Shown in pieces: positions 46,701 to 59,000 of a DNA stretch of 64,000 nt. The translations under genes were made by a program, and so were the position numbers. Source of the stretch: Cryptomeria japonica (taxonomy: Eukaryota > Streptophyta > Pinopsida > Cupressales > Cupressaceae); contig NC_081414.1 in the NCBI RefSeq assembly GCF_030272615.1, positions 49,036,501-49,100,500 of the forward strand, in the 5' to 3' direction. Position 1 is the stretch's first letter, and each line of letters opens with the position of its first letter. The notes beneath the pieces were generated by a model. It was not told where the DNA came from, ran no database searches, and worked only from the letters and a program-made list of their open reading frames with translations.

Positions 46701-49700
46701 ACACCTTTCATAATCAAAGAACCATCAAGCAATATTGTCACTGCCCCATCGAGGCTCACAAACCCACCGCAACCGTCATCAGTGCCAAAAATCCCACCAA
46801 TCGAACTAGTAATCCCATCCACAGCAGTCATCACATCAATAAAACCATTCATAGCAGCAACTATATTGGAACCCGTAGTAGCATCTATGGCACCAACCAT
46901 TCCAATAGAAGCCACTAAATCAACCCTATCGATACTTCCAGTGACAAAACCTTTAAACCCCACCACAGTTCCTGCAGCACCGATCACCTCAAAGGTACAT
47001 AAACCAATCACACCTGCAGTATTCAACTCCAGCGACATCCCAGTATGGTATAGCAATCGGATGCTGGAAAGTGATTCAGAGACCGACTCACATGAGTGGG
47101 AATTTGATTCTGTACAGCTTAACACTTCAGATGAGGAAGACACGTCACCACCTCCGCCACGCAAAGACATTCCTATTTACGGAGAAGCACAGATAAAGAC
47201 CACTTGGGTACCTGAGCTGGAAACATCTTCCACAGACCCTACGTCTCATCCTACGTCGGATTCTGATAGGGAGAGTACCATCAACGACCTTCACCACACT
47301 TTCTTAACCCTCACTGATACATCTCCCACACTTAACTTAATCGATGAAGTAATGCCCATTATCCACCCTGAACTCATCGAATGGAACCAACCAAATCCCC
47401 CATGTCTTGACCTCTTCCAAAATGATGAGGCTATCATTGACTTTTTGGAATTAAGGGATAATCTACCAAGCGGGGATCACAAAGCTGGATTTGCCATTGA
47501 ACTTAATAGCACAGCATACTTCAGGGCGGATGCCAAACCCTTCAGCTGCAAAAATATAACATTAAAACATGGATCTTCCAGTGAAAACCACACTATGGCA
47601 CTGTTTGATCCAACAAAAGTAAAAAGAAAGAGCGTATCCAACGGTGAAAACCTCTCTGAAGCACTTGAGGATGAAGGGTTTGACATTCTCCCTGCTAGTA
47701 CACAACAGGAACGATCGACGATTCTCATTGAGGAGACTAAAGAATACAATGTGGGGACTCCTGAAAACCCTCATATCATACATCTGGCATCTCTTCTCAC
47801 TCCAGAGGAACAACCTCAATTTATAGAGTTCTTCCAACAGCGTCAGATCAACTTTGCATGGTCATATGCAGACATGCCTGGGCTTGATCCTGATTTAGTC
47901 ATGCATCATCTCATAGTAGCAAAAGGAGCCAAACCTGTCAAGCAGAAGCTTCGTAAGATGCATCCTCAGATTGCCGTGCTAGTCAAAACAGAACTCAAGA
48001 AACTCCTGGATGTTGGTTTCATTAGACCAATTGATTATGCAGAATGGATCTCCAACATTGTACCAGTTGGCAAACCAAAAGGGGGCATCCGCATTTGTAC
48101 AGACTTCAGAGATCTAAATAAGGCATGTCCTAAGGATGACTTCCCTCTACCAAATATCGACATCATAGTAGATTTGATAGTAGGACATGCCATGCTTTCA
48201 CTCATGGATGGCTTTTCAGGATACAATCAAATAAAGATCGCACCAGAGGACCAACATAAGACAGCCTTCACATGTCCATGGGGCACATACTACTGGAATG
48301 TAATGCCTTTTGGTCTAAAGAATGCAGGAGCGACCTATCAAAGAGCAATGACCACCATCTTCCATGACATGATGCATACTATAATGGAAGATTATGTGGA
48401 TGATTTACTAGCAAAATCACTTACTAGAGAAGGACATCTTCACATCTTAGATAAAATCTTTGATAGACTGGAACAATACCATGTTCGACTCAACCCAAAG
48501 AAATGTGTCTTTGGAGTGACCTCCAGGAAGCTTTTAGGATACATTGTCTCAAGCAAAGGTATTGAGGTCGATCCAGCAAAGGTTAAGGCAATCATGGACA
48601 TGCCACCTCCAAAGAATATCAGTCAGCTAAGGACACTACAAGGACGGCTTCAATCCATCCGAAGATTCATTGCACAATTGGCCGATAAGTGTCACCCATT
48701 CACACACTTGCTACACAAGAACATCCGCTTTCAGTGGGATGCCAGATGCCAACAAGAATTTCAGACGCTTAAAGACTATCTCATGAATCCACCATTGCTG
48801 ATCCCACCAGATCCAAGTAGACCATTGTTACTTTATATCTCAGCAACAAGTACAGCATTGGGTGTACTACTAGCACAACATAATGCAGCAGGCAAAGAGT
48901 GTGCTGTATACTACATCTCTCGCACACTGGTGGGCTATGAACTCAATTACACACCTATTGAGCGAGCTTGCCTAGCAGTAATCCTAGCAGCTACTAAATT
49001 GAGGCACTATCTGTTAACACACAAGGTGCAACTCATTGCAAAGATTGATCCACTCAAGTATTTACTTAGCAAAGCAGCATTGACATGTCGCTTAGCCAAA
49101 TGGGTGATGATTCTAAGTGAATTTGATATTGAGTATGTGGATCGTAAAGCTATCAAAGGTTAGGTTATTGCAGATCAGTTGGCCGATGCACCTCTCATAG
49201 GTGATCATCCTCTCATTTCCAATTTTCCAGATGAAGAGATATTCATGATTACAGAAGCACAGTCATGGAAATTATACTTTGATGGTTCATACACTAGGCA
49301 CGGCTCGGGGGCAGGCATTCTGTTTATCACACCTCAAGGTGATAGCATCCCGAAGTCTTACAGGCTCACATTTCCATGCACAAACAACATAGCAGAGTAT
49401 GAGGCCTTGATCACAGGACTCAGATTAGCCATACAATGGAAATTAAAAGAATTGCAAGTATATGGTGATTCCCAACTAGTCATTCGACAAGCAATAGATG
49501 AGTATCAGACCAAAGATGATAAACTCATGCCATACAAGCAAATGGTGGACAATCTAAAGACATCATTTACTACTATCACTTTTGAGCAGATACCAAGAGA
49601 TCAGAATCAAGCTGCTGACGCTATGGCTACCATCGCATCTCTACTAGATCTTCCACAGAATTCAACACGCTACGAGTTCTTGGTAGAACAACTTTGGATC

Positions 49701-51018
49701 CCCGCTTATGATATCCCCGAATCTGAAATGATATGTTGCCTTGTCGGTTCAGAATCCCCATGGTACGGTGAGTTCTACACCTATCTCCGCGATCACACCC
49801 TTCCTCCCAACCAATCAAATAACCAACGTAAAACCTTCATTCGCCAAACTGCTCGATATACCATTATTGCCGAAACCCTATACCGACGCGGTCTTGATGG
49901 TACTCTCCTTCGATGTCTAGAACAAGGTGAGATAACAAAGGCTTTGGAAGAGGTACATGAAGGAATTTGTGGGAATCACTCAAGTGGTCCATCACTAGCC
50001 AAGAAGATCATGCGAGCTGGATACTATTGGCCATCTATGGAAAAGGATTCCTACTACTTTGTCAGGAAGTGCAAAAAATGTCAAGTTCATGGCGACCTAA
50101 TACATTCACCAGCTCAAGAACTGCAACCAATCACAACACCATGGCCTTTTTGTCAATGGGGTCTTGATCTTGTGGGTAAAATCCATCCATCTTCATCCAA
50201 TGGCCATAAATTCATTATTACCGCCACCGAATATTTCACCAAGTGGATCGAAGCTGTTCCACTTACCCAAGTCACCGGCAAGCAGATCGCCTCATTCATC
50301 CTCAATTACATCATCTGCCGGTATGGTGTGCCCATGTCCATTGTCACAGATAACGGTCTTCCTTTCAAAAATCAGGATGTCCGTGAGCTTTGTGAGAAAT
50401 TTCATATCCAACACCACTTTTCCACTCCCTATTACCCACAAGGCAATGGTCAGGCCGAAGCATCCAAAAAAAAACATATTGAGAATCCTAAAGAAGACAG
50501 TCAATGATGCTAGTCGTGATTGGCATGTTCAATTGAATCCAGCACTATGGGCATATCGAACTAGCATTCGAACCCCTACAGGTGCAACTCCTTATTCATT
50601 GGTCTATGGTGTAGAAGCTATCTTACCTATTGAGGTCGAGATACCATCCTTACGAGTTTCATTGCACAATCTCATCGATGATGAAGCATACAGAGTCTCA
50701 CGTCTTCAAGACTTAGAGTTACTTGATGAGAAGCGACAAGCTACATACAATCACCTCAAAGCCTATCAGCAGCGCATGAGTAGAAGCTACAATCACAGAG
50801 TTAGATCTCGTACATTTGAGGTAGGTGATCTTGTTCTTCGAGAGAATCCTCGCAACCAACCAAACAGAGAACATCAAGGCAAGTTTGAATCAAATTGGCT
50901 CGGCCCATATGTTGTCACTGCTGTATTCGGGTCCGGGGCATATCAGTTGGCTACATCAGATGGAGAACCGCTCGCAGATCCAATCAATAGCATGCACCTC
51001 AAACGGTTTTATACCTAA
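43714..51018 (+). pseudogene. gag-pol: Gypsy gag-pol polyprotein with three lesions
   Basis: Order: gag (43714-45200) with GGTTTSWFYRLP and a CEFHQGRGQKTSNC motif (about 45099), protease VLIDNGAGLNIC (about 45756), G-patch MGYDGQSALGYC...GLGFE (46520-46630), a Pro/Thr/Ile-rich linker, reverse transcriptase (47940-48700) with YVDD at 48393-48404, RNase H (about 48820-49150), a second RNase H opening LYFDGSYTRHGSGAGI (49270), and integrase with an HHCC finger, WGLDLVG, TDNGLPF and GNGQAEA, ending HLKRFYT. Lesions: one-base shift near 44195, TAG at 49161 (KG-VIADQLAD, Gln expected), and a shift at the nine-A run 50466-50474. The frame from 44205 to 49160 is otherwise open for 1652 codons. Confidence 0.95.
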
Positions 51019-51049
51019 GGTGTACAAGGCATCAGGCTCCTCTGCATAT

Positions 51050-51145
51050 CAGAAAATACCAAAAACATTCAGAAAAATGTCCTAAAGAAAATACCAAAAA
51101 CATTCAGAAAAATGTCCTAAAGAAAATACAAAAACATTCAAAAAA
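51050..51145 (+). repeat. About 36-bp tandem repeat, nearly three copies
   Basis: Units contain AAAACATTCAGAAAAATGTC followed by CTAAAGAAAATACC. It lies just after the gag-pol stop. Confidence 0.85.
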
Positions 51146-51461
51146 GTAAAGAAAAAAATCATGCATCCAAACAGTGAACAACCACTCCGGTGGCACCTTG
51201 GGTAAGTACGATGGCGAAAACCTGGCAAACAGGTGCCACTCGTAAAGGCAATGGCTCCAGTATCTTTCAGGCTCGTTGCGATCACATTCATACATACACA
51301 CATCCATCCATCTAACCATGGCTTGTTATTTGATCTGTAATCCAAGAAAGTACTTCATGCGTCTGGCATCCCGCTTTTTCATAAATCATGTCCAACTTGG
51401 GGGCAATGCCCTTACAATCTAGATGATGGAAGTGGATTCTACATTACTGGTGATTCATTGG

Positions 51462-51650
51462 CAAAAACATTCAAAAATGTCTCGCAAAATACAAAAACAT
51501 TCAAAAATGTCTCGCAAAATACAAAAACATTCAAAAATGTCTCGCAAAATACAAAAACATTCAAAAATGACTCACAAAATCCAAAAACATTCAAAAACTA
51601 TTACACAAAATCCAAAAACATCGAAAAACCCATCGAAAATCACACAAAAA
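51462..51650 (+). repeat. 30-bp tandem repeat, five to six copies
   Basis: The unit is AAAAACATTCAAAAATGTCT plus CGCAAAATAC. The first three copies are identical and later ones diverge. It is related to the 36-bp unit at 51050. Confidence 0.9.
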
Positions 51651-53474
51651 CATGGCAACACCTTGTACATATTCATTCAAGCAGATGCAAAACCAACATT
51701 AACACAGTACTCACACAATGACCATTTACCAATCGACCACACAATCCACATCCAACAAATCAGAAACTGTCTTTAAAAAAAAGGATGCATCCTTCCTTAC
51801 CAGAACAAAGACAAAAGTGACGTTTTCTTTGACAAGAAAATTATGTTAAGCTATCAAATGCTTGGTTGATTCGTGAGTAATTCATTTGTTTATCTGTATC
51901 GGGATCTTTCAACATTGTTTTGTATCGTTTGTGCATTATTTCCGATGAAGTTCTGGGGCATGTACTAATGGTGTCTACGTGGGAAGTTCACTAGGCTACG
52001 TGATCTTATGCCAAATGCAATCATAGATCACTACGGCTTGCTGACTATAGCGTATACCTCAACCATATGAGCATGAACCATTACCAAGGATCCTTATTCT
52101 TTATTCTTTATGTATATATTGTTTGTTTGCAGGTGCAATGCTCTTCCTTTGGTTCCTCCTACCTCATCCAAACTGGATAAAGGTTTTTTATCTCTTAGTA
52201 CGGTATGAACTTGTCTCAGGATATGATCAGCCTAAGATCAAGGAGGACGATCCAAGTCATGCATGAATAGAGATAATCCTTGTCTATTCCACAAGCAATA
52301 CTCTGGTCGACTTGATCCCTTATATCAAGTCGTTTGTATTAACTTGCTATATAAAATCCATGTAAGGAATACTCAGGTCATCTTGAATCATTATGTCAAG
52401 ATGCTTGTATTCTCTTCCAACATTTTAAAGCTCAATGATGAAAATAGAGCACTATGGATCGTCATTCCATCTCATCTATATATACTACATTCCGTTGCAT
52501 TCCAACCATCCATACATTCATAATAGCTGCATATCATGCATACATAGTCATAATAATGCATACTCTATTTTACTCATCTTCTTCCATAGGACTCGATCCT
52601 AGTCCTCCATATCTTCTATCTAACATCAAATCCCCCCTCACCCTCCCTATCTTGATCATCAACATCATCCTAATCCCTTCATCGCTTCCCATCCTCACTC
52701 ATCCACAAAATTAAGCCAGTTACTCTATCTACACAGATACATCGACTCCCACACACCTAGACTATCAACAGATACTCTGATCAAGTATCTTCGGGTCTCA
52801 ACAGGTAATCGATTATGGTAATCCTAGACTACATCAGGCATTTATCACAATGACCTAGTCTCAACGGGGTTGCCATGATTCCCCACAACCATCCATCACA
52901 CGCACACACTATCAATTGATCAACCAATCAAACACAATCCAACGGACAATTACATCAATTGTCTACGTCTCAACGAGTATTTTGCTTCATATACCTTGAC
53001 TTCATCGGGCAATTACATCAATTGTCTAAGTCACATCAGGTCACTTTGATTCACTTACTCAGGCTTTATCATGTCCAAGCGACCAACTGAAATCAACTGT
53101 CACGCTTTGACTTGACCGGGGCAATTAAACCGATTGCACCAGATTGTCCAAACAATTTTGATCAATTGTATAGCATCAATCAAAACCCCACACTACATCT
53201 GCTATGTATCTCTTGCATGACCTCAGGGTACTTGTTGGCTTGTTGTTTCTTCATATTCACTCCATTTTCTCCCATTCTTTCATCATTAGTTCTAATTTCT
53301 TCTATTCTACCTCCCCTCCGCTTTTCATTCTTTTTCGAGAGATCACCCGATTTTTCAAAAAAAATCAGCCCATCTCTCGAGGGGGCATACCACCCATTAA
53401 ATTTACATTTTATGGGGCATTTCTTCACACCTATTTTTCTTTCTTTGAAACGACGCGATAAACCGCACCGTCTC

Positions 53475-53487
53475 AAAGAGGGGCAAA
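53475..53487 (+). other. Polypurine tract of the Gypsy element
   Basis: AAAGAGGGGCAAA immediately before the 3' LTR. Confidence 0.8.
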
Positions 53488-55320
53488 TGTAGTCACATAA
53501 ATCTGTCCACTTAATTAAATGAATACTTAGTATTTATTTGATTATTTAACCATCAATTAATAATTAATTAAATTAATATTTAATTAATTCATCTTAACCC
53601 TCTTCTCCTATTAATTAAATAAATTATTCAATTTATTTGATTTAATTCACTTAACCAAATTCATACCATTAATTAAATAAATAAATCATATTTGTTTAAT
53701 TAAATCTTCTCTCACATTTAAATAAATTAATATTTATTTAAATCCCACCTCTCACATTTAAATAAATTAATATTTATTTAAATCCCCCAAAATCCCACCT
53801 CTCACATTTAAATAAATAAATCATTTATTTAAATCACCTTTATCCTCCACCCACTTGTATTTTCCTACAAAAGCAAGTTGCACAACTATTTTAAATAAAT
53901 TATTTATTTAAAATCCTATTTATCCTCACCCACTTGAAACCTTTAATGGTTTCCCTTAAAGTATTCAAACTTGATGGCTTTAAAGTCTTCAAACTTGATG
54001 GCTTCCTTCTATAGTCTTCTTAAGACTTTAATGGTTTTCCTTAAAGTCTTCAAGCCTTTAATGGTTCCCCTTACAGTCTTCAAGCCTTAGTGGTTCCCCT
54101 CAAAGTCTTCAAGCATTTTAATGCTTTATCTTCCTTTTTCTCATTTAAATAAATTAATATTTATTTGAATATTTATCCAAATACAACTTGCACACATTTA
54201 TTGAAATAAATGAATTTTTATTTTAATAAAATCCTATTTTCCCTCACCCACCAAATCCACTTGCAAAATCTAATCCCCTTCTAGATTCTTCTAACCCCTT
54301 CCTAATTAGCTTAATCCATCCCCTAATTATTGTCACATTCCTAAGCAAAATGGAGTCACTTCTCAAAGCCTAAAAGTCTTGGATAACCTTTGAAAGCTTC
54401 CAACCTTCAACCACTAAATGGCTCAAAGTCTTTGATAACCATTGAAGGCTTTCAACCTTCAACCACTTAATCCCCAAAGTCTCCAATAACCATTAATGGT
54501 TACTTCAAACCCTCCCACATGGTTAAAACATCTATTTTGACTCAACCTCTACCCAACCCAAGGGTCTCATCAAGCCTTTAATGCTTTGACCATGATTATC
54601 TCTTAATCATTTGCACAAAGGTTTATCCTTGCATTAACTCCTAATCCAGTGGGTAATCCTAATTTAGGCTTGACCCTTACCTTCTAGATAACCATGAGGT
54701 CTCCTCAGGCATTTAATGCCTCCAACCTCTTCTCTCAACCCAATCTTATGTTGACACTTGTCACCATTTCATTGGTGCAAATTGTGCACATGGATCCCCA
54801 ACTTTCAAGCTTAACCCTTGATTAAACCTTTCAATCCTGGCCATCCATTGCTCCATTTTTCCTATAAATAGAGCCCATTCCTTCATAATCCAGATCCTGA
54901 AAACTTGTAAGCATTTAGACTATAGCCATTTTAGAGAGCATTTAGCATAGCATAACTAAATCTTGTCTTTTTGGTAAAATCAATCATTTTAGCATTAAAA
55001 ATAGCTTTTCATTTCATGTTTGGAGCTATTCTACAAATCTCAATCCTCCATAAGCATCCATAGTGCAAAAAGCTGCTGAGAGCTACACTATTTTGGAACT
55101 TGGAGAGGAGAGGAACAAGGGAGAAAGGAGCTAATATCATGTTAAGAGATAGTTGGAGATATCTCATTGTCTTACTTCTTTAGTTAGATTCATTAGCATG
55201 TTTTTAGTGTCTCCTTTGGAATGCCTTCATGTTTTAGTTTTTGATTGACTAACTCTAACGTCTTGTGTGTTTTGTGTTACTTGATCATAGACTAACATTG
55301 TGCCATTTAGGAGGGCATCA
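53488..55320 (+). repeat. 3' LTR of the Gypsy element
   Basis: 1833 bp, the same as the 5' LTR apart from nine substitutions and the 10-bp deletion near 53742. It is followed by ATAAA. Confidence 0.95.
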
Positions 55321-55325
55321 ATAAA

Positions 55326-56074
55326 TAATACAACATTTTGGAAGCAGCTTCCATATCATTCGAAAATATTAAATAGCGACTTTTACCAAACCTTTTCAGA
55401 GTATACACCCATTTTAAGATATTTAAAGTTTGAAACTGACAAGAAATGTGGAACCATTTTTAGGAGCAAGATTAGACTGACTTTATGACTGATTTATTTA
55501 TAGTAATACAAACGTCTATTTCTTACATGAGAAAACCATGGGCCACGTCTATGAGGCTCTTTGTAGGCATTCATTTTTTGTAGATCTATTTTATGCACAT
55601 GATTTTAACATGTAATTTTTAAAATATTAAATAAAATATAAGAAGGTATTCTCTTTCCAATTTAAAATGCTAACAGTATAAATTTTTAACAATTTTTATT
55701 AGCTTTTCATAATTGAAGGTTATCTTTTAAAATATCTTTATTATATTTAGTTTGTTCTATTGGAAATGATTTCACACTAATCTTACAAAGTTCTATTTTT
55801 TGTTTCAATTGAAAAAGTCTATGCATTTGCATTATAGAATACAAAAATTTAGAATGATCATTTAAGCATTTTGTAATTATGAACTAAGACAAAGTTTTAA
55901 TTTTGGAAGCGTTCATCATGGTTTTTGAAATTTATTTTTGTCTTTTTGATGCCAAACTAACTTTAGAGAACTATTTTTTGTAGAAATAAAAGATAAAGAA
56001 TCAATATCTTTAGCAAAATATACTGCCCTATCTTCTCGGACTCATTCTTGATCCAAGTGACTATGAACATAAGA
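55326..56074. other. AT-rich sequence without a gene
   Basis: No conserved frame. A TATGACTGATTTATTTATAG word near 55485 resembles the repeated word at 32690 and 32878, so the same old repeat family may be present. Confidence 0.4.
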
Positions 56075-57036
56075 ATTCATGGTTTAACAATAATGACATT
56101 GTCTATGGACTAATATATCTTATTATTTCTAAGGATTTTGTACATCACATAGAGCATATTGAGTGCACTTCCGTTGTCTAGATCATAATCCAATAGTTGT
56201 ATGGAGATTTTGAATCTTCATCTAATTGTGTTGTTTCTTTGGATAACTAGACTCTTGTGGATGATATCAAGACTTATTTTTTTGCCACCTTGTATGGACA
56301 TACCCTCATGAGATGATTAGTTTATTTGTTGACATACACTGATACCCCATCTATTGCTAATTTAGAGTTTAGTGTTTCTTCTTTGATATCTTTAAGTGAC
56401 ATAATTTTGTGCTTTTACCTCGTTATATGGTATAAAAAAATCAACCAAGATGTACCAATTTTTTTTTATGTTTTTACATTACCTTTTGATTTTGGCATGA
56501 GTGAGAATGATCATTATTTTATGCTAGAATTATTAATGGTCAATTCTAATTGTTTTGTTGTATTTCACTTACATATTATTTATTGTTAACAAATTGATGA
56601 CTAGGGAGCTCAGAACTTAAGTTTCTAAAAAGATTGATTTTAACTATTTAAGGTTTGTAAAATACATTCTTGGGATGGAGATCATCAAAGATCAAGTATA
56701 AAATATTTTTTTGTTAATTATGAGTAAGTATGTTGATACCACTTTACAATGATTTAGTGTGCATGATTATAAAATGAGGAGTATTCCATTTGCTATTGAC
56801 ACTATGATTTCTTTACAAATGGTTTATAAATCATATAAGTATTTTGAGGATATATCTAGAATTCCTTAAGCTAGTCTTTTTAATAGAAAAAATGTATATA
56901 ATGGTTTGGAACAAGATATATAGATCTCCTAAGTAGTAAGATTTTGAGTAGGTATATGTCTAACCTTTATAGGGAATATTTGACTTATGCTGAAAGAGAT
57001 TTTAGATATTTTTGAAGTAGTTCTAATAATTATTTC
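56075..57036 (+). pseudogene. Decayed Copia gag and reverse transcriptase fragments
   Basis: The first part (56075-56290) is the gag fragment shared with 28195-28435. Further right, in short frames, YILGMEIIKDQ (about 56660), then KYVDTTL and VHDYKMRSIPFA, match the C-terminal end of Copia reverse transcriptase. LSRYMSN (about 56950) followed by RDFRYF fits the SRFM...RVLRYL segment before RNase H. Stops and shifts are dense. The fragment ends where the minus-strand LTR begins at 57037. Confidence 0.55.
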
Positions 57037-57486
57037 TGTGAGATTTTGCCAAGATCAAGGGCACAATGAAAAACATAAAAGAGAGACAAAAGTATGACAA
57101 GAACAAACTGTATTCTCATCAATATGTAAATGATCAACTGGATTAGCCAATATAATGAATATGGGCCTGCTTATATAGGCAAGGCCATATGGATATGTGA
57201 GCACACAATCATGCAATGTGGTTCAATGAGAAACAAGGGTAGGTAAGAAAAAGTAGGGGTAGGTAGGAGAAATACTATAATATTCCACAAGAGGTGGATG
57301 ACCCACTGAATGTGGAGTGTAACAACAAGATAAGACCACGAAAGGTGGAATTTCTCCTACAAGCTATATCCCTATGTGCACACTTCCCTAAGTGTCTCAT
57401 ATCCAAACTACGATGAGATGCATTATCCTAAGTTAACTTAAGTAATGTGTAATAATATCCATGATGAATAATTATTTACACCAACA
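57037..57486 (-). repeat. 3' LTR of a minus-strand Copia
   Basis: On the minus strand it starts TGTTGGTGTAAATAATTATTC-like sequence at 57486 and ends TCTCACA at 57037, 450 bp. A TATATAAG TATA-like word lies at about 57172. The matching 5' LTR would be beyond the right edge, past element U. Confidence 0.75.
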
Positions 57487-57495
57487 CCCCCCCTT
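57487..57495 (-). other. Polypurine tract of the minus-strand Copia
   Basis: The minus strand reads AAGGGGGGG directly before TGTTGG, the same form as at 1737 and 10692. Confidence 0.8.
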
Positions 57496-57755
57496 AAGTG
57501 CAATTGAGGGGAATGAAGACTCAAGTCAACAATGCAAGATGGGTCCTGACTACTAGGCCATGATAGGTACCCATGTACAATATGAAAATGCAAGCAAAAC
57601 TATGCAATGCAATCTCTCACAAATGGAGAAAGGGAGAAAACCCAGTGGGAAAAAACTGCCCCCCAAAAGAGAGATGAATGTACAAAAGACTCTCAAAGAA
57701 GAAGGACAAAACCTCAAAGAGGAAAAAGTCCCACCCATAAGAGGGGAAGGAGAAG

Positions 57756-57921
57756 TCAACTAACCCCCCCTAATGAGATATCCCACACCCCCAAGAGAGC
57801 TCGCAACTACTGGAACTTACTCTCGGTGAAAGGTTTGGTAAAGATGTCAGCAACCTGCTCTGTTGTATGACAATATTGCAAATCAATGACCTGCTCTTGA
57901 ATCAGCTCTCAGATGTAGTGC
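57756..57921 (-). pseudogene. Copia RNase H C-terminus, cut by element U
   Basis: The minus strand reads HYI, stop, ELIQEQVIDLQYC, then EQVADIFTKPFTESKFQ, stop, LRALLGV, the standard end of Copia RNase H. The stops are TGA (Arg expected) and TAG (Gln expected). Homology ends at 57921, where the U terminus GGGTTAGTGC starts. The 57496-57755 stretch is its 3' untranslated region. Confidence 0.8.
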
Positions 57922-58064
57922 GGGTTAGTGCAGGATCAAGGGGGGCCAAAAAGTGGCGATGTGAAAAAAATAGCCTTCTTCACTCGCTTAAAAAAGCGAA
58001 AATCCATGTTGACTTTTTGCTTGGCCTGAGTGTTAGTACACCTTGGCTTGGTAATTACCTATGC
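57922..58064 (+). repeat. Terminal and subterminal sequence of element U (plus copy, left end)
   Basis: GGGTTAGTGCAGGATC starts the element. A small hairpin TCGCTT...AAGCGA lies at about 57985-58000. It aligns with 22767-22622 on the minus strand and, for its first 68 bases, with 68-1. Confidence 0.85.
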
Positions 58065-58706
58065 AAATCGGATATCCAATTTTTATTTGTAATTTTAATT
58101 TAAAAAATATATTACATATTATATAATATATAATATATTATTATATTATATAATATATATAATGTAATAATATATTATATTATATTATAATATAATATAA
58201 TAATATATTATATAATACGTATTAAATAATATATTATAATAATATATTATTATAATATAATATAATAATATATTATTATAATATAATATAATAATATATT
58301 ATTATAATATAATATAATAATATATTATATAATACGTATTAAATAATATATTATAATAATATATTATTATAATATATTATTTAATACGTATTATATAATA
58401 TATTATTATATTATATATATTATATTATATTATATTATATTATATTATATTATATATATTATAATACATAATATAATATAACATTATATATTATATAATA
58501 CGTATTATATAATATATAATATTATATTATATTATATATTATAATATATATAATATATAATTATATTTTGTAATATAATACAATACGTATTATATAATAA
58601 TATATTATATAATAATATATTATATAATAATATATTATATAATATATTATTATATTATATATGTTATTTTAAAATAATTTAAGTATAAAAATTGGATATC
58701 CGATTT
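58065..58706. repeat. AT-rich block bounded by a perfect 21-bp inverted repeat
   Basis: Bases 58065-58085 and 58686-58706 are exact reverse complements, centred on GGATATCC. Between them is nearly pure AT sequence with TATTATATAATA-type units of about 20-23 bp and TACGTATTA variants. The block could extrude as a cruciform. Confidence 0.85.
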
Positions 58707-59000
58707 TCTGAGACAAATATATTTCGACAGTGACAGCCCATGAGTCACTTTTAACTCACGAGCTACGCGATTTTATCAAAATCCGATATCCGGTCGATAT
58801 CCGGTGTTTTGGCAAAAAATTGCTAAAAAATAGATTGAAAGGTAAGAATTTTATCGTTTTCAATCATTTTCATTCATTTTTTGTAATTTTTATTAATGTT
58901 TATTTGATTTTTCATTGAAAATATGGTTTTTTTAAATCAAATATCTAATTATTTAAATTTGTTAACTAAATTTAATTGTTTACATTCAATTAGATTAAAA
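58707..59000 (+). other. Upstream region of the U gene
   Basis: It contains two further copies of GATATCCGG (about 58784 and 58796) and ACTCACGAG/CATGAGTCA words, then AT-rich sequence. In this region an in-frame ATG at 58923 would give a longer N-terminus. This piece is missing from the minus copy. Confidence 0.5.

Larger units (their letters stand above)
51019..53487 (+). other. Gypsy 3' internal region
   Basis: 2.5 kb without a supported gene. It contains two minisatellites (listed separately), then AT/CA-rich sequence with recurring TCTCAACGGG/CATCAGG-like words at 52790-53100. A polypurine tract AAAGAGGGGCAAA (53475-53487) ends it at the 3' LTR. Confidence 0.7.
39170..55320 (+). mobile_element. 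Large, recent Gypsy LTR retrotransposon (Ogre/Tat-like)
   Basis: LTRs of 1843 bp (39170-41012) and 1833 bp (53488-55320) enclose a 12.5-kb internal region: leader 41013-43713, gag-pol 43714-51018, and a repeat-rich 3' region. I count nine substitutions and one 10-bp indel between the LTRs, about 0.5%, so it is the youngest insertion datable here. The gag with a Cys/His motif instead of a CCHC knuckle, a G-patch between protease and reverse transcriptase, and a second RNase H before integrase fit the non-chromodomain Tat/Ogre branch. Three lesions in gag-pol make it non-autonomous. No primer-binding site was recognised. Confidence 0.95.
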
